A stretch of DNA of 64,000 nucleotides from assembly GCA_010015605.1 (NCBI GenBank), contig ML975346.1:40826-104825 (forward strand). Direction: 5' to 3'. The position numbers and the translations under genes are program-made. Below the pieces are notes generated by a model that was not told the DNA's origin, did no database searches, and saw only the letters and a program-made list of their open reading frames with translations. Positions 55,562-64,000 of this stretch are shown piece by piece (within the stretch, counting starts at the first letter, position 1; every line of letters starts with the position of its first letter). The DNA comes from Decorospora gaudefroyi. Lineage: Eukaryota; Ascomycota; Dothideomycetes; Pleosporales; Pleosporaceae.

Positions 55562-56770
55562 CTTGCTGTGTTTCTTCACAAAAACGAGTGACAGTGTGAA
55601 GGTCGGGACAAGACGTCGCAACGCAGACCAAAAGAACGAAGAACGCGAAAGTTAGCCCCAGCAGGCTCCAATTCAATAATGAAGGGTATTCGGCCATCTC
55701 CAGGACCGCTATGAATAGCACGCGATCTATGCGCGTCCCCCCTAGTGCGCCCAAGACGCCTCCTACCAATCGACGTGTCCGAGTGCCAGGTTAGCCTGGA
55801 GCCCGTAGCCGTGCTGATCGAGTGAGCGGACAGCACCAGCTTCGTGCTGGCCAAGGAGCGCCACCATTTTGCGTCGTTGGACTGCGCCGAGAGCGGCGTC
55901 ATGTGCAACGCTTTTTGAGGTGTTGTCGTGTACATGCTTTTCGTTTACGACGCGTACAAGGAGGCCCGGTTCCGCAGAGCTGACCGGAGCATAAACCGAT
56001 ACCCTGGAGGGCAAATCTACTCCTACGAATTTTTACCTCTTCGAGCACGGTGGAGAGATTGCGAGTCTGGGCGAACATGATTCGAGCCTGCCAGACGGCA
56101 TGCACAGTAGATAGTAGATACTGCGATTCGCGATAGGAGCTGGGAATGCTGTCATTTGGGGGCCAGTTTCATGGAAGTCTGCATCTCCATCTATCAGCCA
56201 GCCGAGAAGACGACCAGGGTGGGGGCACGGTCGTGCCGTGAAACGCTGCGGGTGGTGCGCCGGATCCATGGATAGGTGAAAGTCAGCAGGAGGAGAGGCT
56301 GACAGGGTGAACCGAGCGCACCACCCAGCGATCCGTCATTGGCGCACCGGCCCAACGCCATGTCCTCAACGCAACCTCAGCCATGCGCCTTTCCCATGGA
56401 ACCTCGTATTCAGCTCGCCGGACCTTGCACACCAGCCATGCCCTGCTGTCGCCGTCGCCGTCGCCGAATCACGCTGAGCTTGTCGCTGTCCGCCCAGGTG
56501 CTACCTACGTAGACCCACACCGGGGCGGGCTGCGTGCATTGTCATCCGGACTCTCTTAGCATTAGCAAGTCTCTTGCGCTCACGCTCTACCACGCTTCCA
56601 CCGTTTCTGCGGCTGAGCCTGGATTGCAAGTTTGGCCAGACTCCAGAGCAACTTGTATCTCTTTGCTGACTGTCCTCTCGACGCCTCCGCCATGTCGCAT
56701 TTGACATGATCTAAACCCTTGACTACCTATATTCCTATGCTCCTCATCCCTTCCACACGCTCGCTACATA
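55562..56770. other. Divergent region between the wall protein and the aspartic-protease-like gene
   Basis: About 1.2 kb. Minus-strand frames at 55482-55769 overlap the leader and have a hydrophobic stretch but no clear gene model. No RNA gene or repeat was recognised. Confidence 0.35.
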
Positions 56771-58622
56771 ATGCGTCTCGCCCCGCGCGCTACCGGGACT
56801 CCGGAGCCATACGTCGTTCCCCCTTCCAAGGAGTTTGATGGTAATGATGGAAGCTGGAGCACCTTCAAGATCAGCGTTGGCACACCGGGCCAGGACTGTA
56901 AGCAACGGCCGCATACAGAGCGCACGTGAGACATGTACTGACTTCATACGCCAACGTTCAGTCCGCGTGCTGCCCAGCACAAAAGGAGCTGTCACGTACG
57001 TGATTGCGCCCGACGGATGTCTGGAGGACATAGACCCGGCAGATTGCCCGCAACTTCGAGGCATCGAGGTCTTCAACAGCGCCCAGAACATTGGCTTCCA
57101 AGTTAACGAGTCGACGACGTGGTCAACGTTAGGGCAATATGACGTGGATCTGGAGGAGGCGCTCAACCTGACTACGGGAGGCTTGTTCGGCACCGATACG
57201 GTCAGGTTGGGAGCGGCCGCCGACAGGCGCTCGTCGCTATCGCTGGACCGTCAGGTAGTTGCTGGGGTCGCCGATCCGAGCTACTACCTAGGCCTGATTG
57301 CCCTTGGACAGGCCAAATCCAGCTTCAACAGTGCGGGCCAGTTGATCGACTCGTTTCTCTACCAGCTTGTCAACAGCACCAAGATCCCGAGCTTCGCCTA
57401 TGCCTACACAGCGGGTGCGCAGTACCGGTTGAAATCCGTATTTGGCAGCCTGGTATTAGGAGGCTATGATGCCACTCGATTCATGCCCACCACCAATGAT
57501 TTTTCCTTTACATTTTCCCAGGATCCGTCTCGGCTGCTGACGGTGGGCGTGGAATCGATTTTGGCGACGAACACGCTGCAAGGCACTTTCTCACTGACAT
57601 CCAGCGCACACTTCTCCGTTATAGACTCGACCGTTCCACATTTGTGGCTGCCAGAGTATGTTTGCGACGAATTCGAAACAGCCTTCGGATTGACCTACGA
57701 TCCTCAAACCGGCCTCTATCTCGTCAACGACACCATCCATGCGGAGTTGACATCTCGCAACCCCACCGTGACCTTCAAGCTCGTCGACTCGCTCGAGGAT
57801 ACGACAACCAACTACACCAATATTGAGCTACCATATGCCGCGTTCGATTTGCAGGCTTCCTATCCATTCTACCCGAACGCGACGAACTACTTTCCGATCC
57901 GTCGCGCGGCGAACGAGATGCAATATGTACTGGGGAGGACGCTCTTGCAGGAGGCATACTTGATAGTGGATTACGAGCGGGCAAACTTCACGGTAGCGCA
58001 GGCGGTGTTCCCGGATCCCCTACCTGCGGCAGAAGTCATCAGTATCACCCGACCGAGTGCCTCCGAATCCACCCCGGATTCCTCATCAGGGCTTAGCACG
58101 GGCGTCATCGTTGGAATAGTTATTGGAGCAGTCGCAGCTCTCTTACTTGCCATCCTCGCATTTTTCTTCTTCCGCAAATGGCGTTCAAAACGCATTCAGC
58201 AGAAACGACACGAGCTGACAGGGAAACCCATTTCGATGTCGGAAGCTGATTCAAGGAACGAAACTACGCCAGGGATTCTACCTCTCAAGGCATCAGGTCC
58301 GCAGGAGTTGAGCGGGACTCCGTTGACTGAGCTCGCATCGCCTATCAGCGAGCAACATAGTGGTCACGGCTATCCGCAGGACCAGAAAACGGTGGTCAAT
58401 GTAAACGATAGACCACAAGAGTTACATGGGGAGTCACGAACACCGATAACCCCTAGGTGGCAGGAAGTATACTTGCCAGAAACGCCCAGCGCATATGAGA
58501 TGGATGGAGAGGGTACGAATCGGAGTGTAAGTAGAAGGCACAGCGACGACGGTAATGCATCCGCGGAATTGGGGGTCAGGTCGGCAGTTTCTCCACTGAC
58601 TCCGCAGTTCCAACAACTTTAA
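56771..58622 (+). CDS. Aspartic-protease-like single-pass membrane protein without catalytic aspartates
   Basis: Two exons (56771-56897, 56962-58622; a 64-nt intron) encode 595 residues. The first 400 follow the pepsin fold (FKISVGTPGQDFRVLPST, a flap region, FGSLVLGGYDATRF, FSVIDSTVPHLWLPE, YVLGRTLLQEAYLIVDYERANF). The first active-site DTG position reads VTYVIAPDGC and the second DSTVP, so both lack the usual D-T/S-G triad and proteolysis is unlikely. A transmembrane helix (about residues 420-446, GVIVGIVIGAVAALLLAILA) and a polar cytoplasmic tail of about 150 residues follow. Such proteins are common in Pezizomycotina and may be wall sensors or binding proteins. No signal peptide is visible after the ATG at 56771; an unseen upstream exon may supply it. 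Confidence 0.8.
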
Positions 58623-59578
58623 TCTTCGTAATGCCAAAAGGGACTGTAGTGTCACACAAAACTTTCACCGGCGTTGGGTTTGCTTGGAGATTTCTTGAGA
58701 TACCACACTTGTACATATGGGCATTGGGGCTGCGTTTAGTGTTATGATTGCGACCTATGTAGTACCGCCTAATAATGAGACATTCGATATTTTGTCAAAC
58801 TCATCCCAAAGAGGCAAATGGCTTCAGCTGCCAATTTTAATGCTTATGCGGACCCGAGGCTTTTCCGGCTTTCACTAACGTTGCACGTGTTTCATTGTTT
58901 TTGCCCACATTGCTGGGATGCCTGGTGTCGATTCAGGGAGGCATGCACCTTGTGGAACGATACAGATATGAATTGCGACCCAAGGCGGGCCGAGCATGTC
59001 GGTAAGGCTCGCACTCGCATGGGTGTTGGTGTTGGTACACTCCCCACCTGCGTTAGGCTTCGTTAGTGCAGACCCCTAGTCATGTTCGTGTACCAAGGCA
59101 GTGCAGTGTCCAGGGCTGGGTGGCTGGTTTCTCCTTGTTCCCCAGTTCGTATCTAGTTCGTATCTACCGATTGACTGTTAGAGGGGTTTATGATTGGGGC
59201 TCCACGGTCGAACGTAATACAGCACGTGATGCTCACTCATGCTCGATTACATCGCAAGAGGCTATGCTAGTAGTGAGGACCATTCGATTACAACGCGAGC
59301 ATACGCGCCCCCTTAGGAGTACCTACTGTGTATGGAATGCAAAGACCCCGCTTATTTAGGTCCACTTACAACAGGGCAGCAGATCAACGCTGGTGACATT
59401 GTTCAAGCTATGACGTAGGTGACACGCATGGCTTGGAGCTCTCACCCCTCATCCCCGCGCTTCCTTCTAGACGACACACCGGACACAACACCTCTACTCC
59501 TGATTTTCTCTACGTCAACAATACTCCTACAACCCACAACCAATACCCCGAACCACCATCTAAAACTATCCATCCACA
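58623..59578. other. Intergenic region
   Basis: About 950 bases. Frames near 58818-59359 have no recognisable domain; the last 150 bases are C-rich, typical of a leader. Nothing else seen. Confidence 0.35.
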
Positions 59579-60146
59579 ATGGACAAGCTCAAGGAGAAGC
59601 TCCACATCGGCAGCAACCGCCGCAAGTCACAGCCCGAGAACGAAGCCTACAGCAACACCGGCAATGTCGGCACCATTGAGGGTATGTATGCATCTCGCGT
59701 CTGCTACAAAGCGCCATTTTGAGCCGCTACAAAGTTTGCGGGAGGCTCAACAACGAGCAACATCCTGTCACGTTCTGCTTCCCCAGCCTCCAGCCTCGCC
59801 AGACTTCAGACCCACTGTAGCGCCAAACGTTAAACACAACACAACGCTAAGACACTGCACAGAGAACCGCGACTCGATCGACTCGGAGCTCGCCGCGATG
59901 CCTCCCCAGGAGCGCGTCGCCTACTTGAAGGAATTCGAAGAGTCAGATAAGCACGACCAACCGAAGAAGGGCGGCCTCCTCGAGAAGCTCATCGCCCGCG
60001 GCAACAAGAAGACGGAAGACCAGATCGCCGCAGAGACCAGGGAACGCGAGGCACGTGAGAGCCACCGCGAAGCAACCCATGCGTCTGTGGGCCCAGGTGC
60101 CGGTGCCAGCGCACATTCGGCCGCAGGACCTGGCGGTAACGTGTAA
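59579..60146 (+). CDS. Small conserved fungal protein, 128 aa
   Basis: Two exons (59579-59681, 59863-60146; a 181-nt intron with GTATGT donor) join in frame to 128 residues. It starts MDKLKEKLHIGSNRRKSQPE, continues EAYSNTGNVGTIEENRDS across the splice, then SELAAMPPQERVAYLKEFEE and a basic, charged stretch (GGLLEKLIARGNKKTEDQIA), ending in a glycine/alanine-rich tail. No signal peptide or membrane segment. I recognise no named domain; the composition suggests an amphipathic or partly disordered cytosolic protein. The C-rich leader and clean splice support a real gene. Confidence 0.65.
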
Positions 60147-60747
60147 GGGTGTGGAGACAGACCGATGATGATGATGATGATTGCGAGCGACAAGCGGACG
60201 GGAGTATGGACTTTGTGGGCATCTGTAAAGAAAGTTTTCTTGGCGATGAACTGCGATGACATTACACACACTTGTCGGAATAACCACCAATGACATCAGT
60301 ATGGGCTGAGCATCTCATGGCCTCCATGTATTTAGACTACTAAAGAGCTTGTGCAAACCCGTCACCATCTTCTATCAAGTGACTGCCCAGCATAAGGATT
60401 GTGCGCGACTCTCTCTCTCTACCTAACCCTTTTGCATTCCTCACCGAAACACCTTCTCAGCATCACGTCTTGGGAAGACGTGGAATGTAGGGCGTGTGAA
60501 TCAAGGAAAAAGCTTGAGTATGTATCGCGTCATGGTGTGTGTAAGGTTTTGATCGCATGCTGTCCCAAGGTCATGGGTGTTGTGTGGTGAAGTATAGTCC
60601 TGCGTACAATATATCAATTATTGATAAAGGAGTTCTCGAGCAGACTGTGTGAGTAAAAGAAGATAAAAAAGGGGGAATTCAAAACCGATGAAATTACAAG
60701 GGGGGGGACAATCATGTCCGTTTCTTTCGCTCTCCTACGAGCTGGTA

Positions 60748-60812
<65 letters not shown>

Positions 60813-61066
60813 TAACAAACAAAGCGCGTATCCATCCATCGCTTCCCAACCATAGGTACTTTCCCAATCAGATCCCGTTCCACCAAAGCATATACATGGA
60901 AAGATAACAGCTCTTGTGTAAAAAGGGCTGAACGTGAGTGAATGAACCGATTGTGCGGTTTTGTTTTTCTTTCGAATAATAAGATGCGATGCGTTGTTGT
61001 AAAGTGGTGTGTGTGTGTGTGTATGTGGTTGGGTAAGAAGTCGTGTCCACTTCGCTCACCCACCTC
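60147..61066. other. Intergenic region with TAC microsatellite
   Basis: About 900 bases between convergent genes. It holds the (TAC)21 run and a GT run near 61005-61020. No gene was recognised. Confidence 0.4.
60748..60810. repeat. (TAC)21 microsatellite
   Basis: Twenty-one uninterrupted TAC units in the 3' flank between the 128-residue gene and RGP1. A minus-strand frame reads it as polyserine, which is an artefact. Confidence 0.95.
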
Positions 61067-63641
61067 TCACACGGGCAGTCCTTCTTCATCCGGTGGCTCG
61101 GGTGCTCCACTAACGGCCCCATAGACCCGAATCGGGACCTGGATTTCGAAGCTCTCTGCCGGCAAGCGTTGTGCAGCGGCTAATATAAGACCTCGATCAT
61201 CGCTGGATATCTCTTCCAGCAAATCGTCCCATGTTGCTTCTTCTCCGTCTTCGTGCGTCAATCTCGGCGTAATGAACTCGATCCTTAGCCTCCACTCCAG
61301 ACTCACACCAGAGGTGATGAACTCGGGTGTTGCGTTTGGAGGTATGGTAGGCGAGAAAGCGAGCTTCTGTGCAAAGAGGGCGTTTTCGGAGAAAGAGGCA
61401 TGCACTTTCTTGGTGACGCGGTATATCGACGCATTGGAACGAAGCGCGATCGCGGGATCTACCTTCTCGGAGGTCTCGAGCGAGACGTGAATGGAGTAGC
61501 ATGGGATATGTGAGTCGGTGAAGTCGATGACTGCGGACATGGTTTCGCCTAAGCGGTAGAAGGGCCTCGCCAGCATGATAACTGCAACGCGTCGACCACT
61601 GCGAGCTATCTCAAATCGGTTGGCGCTTTGGTTTGCTGCGCCGGTGAGGTTGCTGCGAAGGATGGCTGTATCGATTGCCTCTTTCATCGTCTGGGGTCCT
61701 TCGGCAATGGAGGATCGGCCGGGCATGGTGCCAGTTGGCGATAGGAGACCCATGCTAGAATTCTGTCGAGGACGATCGAGGAGGTTGTCGACGTACTCAA
61801 GGAAGTCGCTGAAGGTATTTTCTTCCGACTTTCCTGCGCCCTTCTTAGTCGTAAGAGGCGATTTCGCGCCCGCTGCGGTGTCGACACTAGCTGTACGGGC
61901 CTGATCACGCAGCAGGATGTAAGGCGACATTAGATCGTGCCCCAGAATCTCGCCACGGCCTACAAAGGGTCAGCATAGGGTCGGTCCAAGGAGGAGCCAA
62001 CGTACTGTTCACGCTTCCAAAGACGCGGAATGGGACATCCACATGCCTCACTTGTTGTTCTTTGGTCGGGCCGGCGCGTTGTGTGCCAATAGTGAGATTG
62101 TATGCTACCTTGACCGATCGCCCCTTGTGCGAAGGTGGGAGACCCCGAGGTATGGTAAAGCTGTAGGTATAGCTGCGACTTTCGCCAGGCGCGAGCTTCA
62201 GGTCAACGAACAAGATGGACTGCGGTGTGGTGATAAGCGGAACCGTCTTGGAACTGGCGATGCCCCTCATCTCCCGAATACTGGAAGGCTCCGACGCGCC
62301 CAAAAGCCCGCCGAGTGACTCTCCAATGTTTCCCCAGCCCAGTGCACCGAACAAGCCACTTTCGCGCTTCGTCTTCTCGACGCCCACAACACCTCCCCCG
62401 CCCTGACCACCGACCACGCCCTTTCTCTTCACTTCTTCAAAGGGCGCCTGGTTGATCAAGGATCCGTCCAGGGTGAAAGAGCCCATTACCTGCGCATATC
62501 CCATCATGAGCGACTCCGGTTGTGTCTGTCGGTTTGGGGGCGCTAGATGGGATGGTCGCCGCTGGTGCGTCGGCCGTTGCAGCAGACGCGCCATCGGATG
62601 GACCGTGTATTCGGAGATGAGCGTCTCATTCGAGTTGTTGCTCATCGAGTAGAACTCGCCACTACTACGCGGGGTGTCGTTCAGGCTGGACCCCGAGATG
62701 ATGCGGGCCACGGGCGAGAGAACTTCGAGGTTCGCGTTGGCCGGCATCCGTTGGCTGTCGTACGGCGGTTGGGGGGAGTTATGGCGCGGTTGGATAGCGG
62801 TCTTGGCGGGGCTGCTGCTACGTTCGCGGGCGCCATCGTCGGGCGGAGGTGCGGCGGGGAACTTGAAGCTCTGGGAGAAGGAGTTGGAGGGCTTGCGGCC
62901 CGTGGTCGGGAGCGCTGGGGTGCTCGGGGTCGTCGTGACGCCTGGCCGTCTTCGCGCCGGGCGGGCAGGGAAAGCGAACTCGGGGCGGTCGTGAGCTGCG
63001 GGAGGAGAGGAGGCGCCGCCGCCCGATAGCGGAGAGGCATGCGTGGCGGATCGATGGCCTGGTGAGGCAACTGTGGCCGTGTCAGCCGAAGGGGCATTGT
63101 ATACCGACTACATGAGTTTGCTCGTACTTGGGTAGGAGTTGGGCCGGCCGGGCACGACCTGCAGACTCGCGGACCGGCCATGCCCGCGCGCCGGTCGCCT
63201 GATGGGTATGCCTCGCTCATGGTTTACTTCGGTGGCTGCATCGGTTCCCAGCGATATAATCGACAGCGATCTTCCGTGCGCCTGTCCGCCCGGGTTATTG
63301 CCAGGTGCTGCGCTCGGCGGAACAGGCGATCGGCGCCCTCCAACCGTCGACGGCGTGTGCAGTGACAGGGCAGCACCATGGCCCCGAAGATGTGCAGGCG
63401 GTAGCTGGGACGCAAAGGAAGAATGGCGGGATGCCGAGCGGCGCGTCGACGACTGGACGGGGGGTAGTTTGCGCTGTCGCTCCCCGCCCGGCGCAAAGCC
63501 ATTCTGTCTCTGGGCAGGGGAACCGTCGCGTCCTCGGGGCGGGGCGACGTTCTTGAAGGTGATGGTGCATTCTATGTCTTCGCCGGCGAACACGGTCGAG
63601 TCCTTCCATTGTACGAATACCCGGATATTCGACGCGGACAT
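61067..63641 (-). CDS. RGP1: RGP1, subunit of the Ric1-Rgp1 Golgi exchange factor
   Basis: Three exons (63641-63128, 63070-62006, 61959-61067; introns of 57 and 46 nt) encode 823 residues. The N-terminus MSASNIRVFVQWKDSTVFAG with ECTITFKNVAP is the arrestin-like first strand block of Rgp1. A long disordered insert rich in P, R and S follows. The Rgp1 core resumes with VLSPVARIISGSS, ILFVDLKLAPGESRSYTYSF, PRGLPPSHKGRSVKVAYNLT and VDVPFRVFGSVNS, then MSPYILLRDQAR and RFEIARSGRRVAVIMLARPF. With Ric1 it activates the Rab GTPase Ypt6 at the late Golgi. An upstream ATG at 63776 would add a hydrophobic stretch, but MSASNIR is the family start. Confidence 0.9.
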
Positions 63642-63969
63642 GGTAAGGAGGACGAGCGGCGCGGGCTGCGGTCGTGGGGGCAGCTCATCGGGCGCGACGG
63701 TCAAGCGGCATGACGGCTGCGGATCGGGGACACAAAAGACGACAGCAACAACGGCAACGGCAACGGCAAACGCCAATCGAGGCCTGGTGAGGATTACAAT
63801 ACCGACCGACGTGAAGGTGCTCCGTCATGGCTAGTCAAGGGTTAGGAAGATAGGTCCGTGCTTCCGGATACCGAGGTGGGACACACAACGAGCCAGGACC
63901 CTGATCGAGCCACCCCAACACCAAAACACCAAAAACACGCCAACTTCACCACGCGATAACTCCACCAAT
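63642..63969. other. Divergent promoter region at the right end
   Basis: About 330 bases upstream of RGP1. It contains a CAA/CGG triplet-rich stretch near 63735-63770 and a C/A-rich leader-like segment before the ATG at 63970. Confidence 0.3.
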
Positions 63970-64000
63970 ATGGAAGCAATCCCGGCTGCGATTGAAGCTA
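63970..64000 (+). CDS. Possible start of a further gene, cut by the window end
   Basis: An ATG after a CCACCAAT context opens a frame MEAIPAAIEA that runs off the end. The A/C-rich preceding sequence looks like a leader. Ten codons are too few to identify anything. Confidence 0.25.
   Translation, partial: MEAIPAAIEA

Noticed and set aside
60614..61063. Minus-strand frame with a polyserine run
   Set aside because: The serine run is only the translated TAC microsatellite, and the flanks are not protein-like.
1..64000. CRISPR arrays, insertion sequences, operons and telomere repeats
   Set aside because: None were seen; the sequence is eukaryotic nuclear DNA with introns, and the short tandem repeats lack spacer structure.

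Overview
This window is nuclear DNA of a filamentous ascomycete, most likely a dothideomycete of the order Pleosporales. The evidence is dense protein genes on both strands, short GT-AG introns (mostly 45-100 nt, with CTAAC/CTGAC-like branch sites), and single orthologues of core fungal genes (COX11, MSC7, SUB2, RRG9, CYC1, PKP1, a PFK2/FBPase, RXT3, MET1, ATP5, RGP1). The order assignment is an inference from gene style. There are no operons, plasmid features or CRISPR arrays. Gene models were spliced by hand; for most multi-exon genes the spliced length is an exact multiple of three and the joins restore family motifs.

Layout. 1-10.3 kb: the 3' end of COX11, a prokaryotic-type (GS-I) glutamine synthetase-like gene, a classical SDR, the membrane-anchored aldehyde dehydrogenase MSC7, a small secreted cysteine-rich protein, and the RNA helicase SUB2. 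10.3-15.5 kb: a gene-poor stretch. 15.5-23 kb: a ketopantoate reductase-like protein with a long disordered tail, a glucokinase, and a tRNA-Lys(UUU) gene interrupted in the D-loop by a 57-nt GT-AG insert. 23-35.9 kb: small uncharacterised genes, RRG9, an MpaB-like (DUF2236) oxygenase, a second SDR with a 14-nt exon, cytochrome c, pyruvate dehydrogenase kinase PKP1 and one more hypothetical gene. 36.4-44.9 kb: the bifunctional 6-phosphofructo-2-kinase/fructose-2,6-bisphosphatase, RXT3 of the Rpd3L complex, a decayed BTN1/CLN3 copy and a minisatellite cluster. 44.9-51.4 kb: the siroheme synthase MET1, a hypothetical gene, ATP synthase OSCP (ATP5) and a DUF7730-type protein. 51.9-64 kb: a repeat-rich GPI-anchored wall protein, an aspartic-protease-like membrane protein lacking both catalytic aspartates, a small conserved protein, RGP1, and possibly the first codons of another gene.

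The genes do not form a pathway cluster. Several serve mitochondrial respiration and carbon flux (COX11, RRG9, CYC1, PKP1, ATP5, glucokinase, PFK2/FBPase), as expected of ordinary core chromosome. The most unusual element is the tRNA-Lys gene: removing the insert at its GT and AG ends leaves a nearly standard tRNA, and the insert interrupts the internal A box. The decayed BTN1 copy beside fresh tandem repeats is the clearest sign of local rearrangement.
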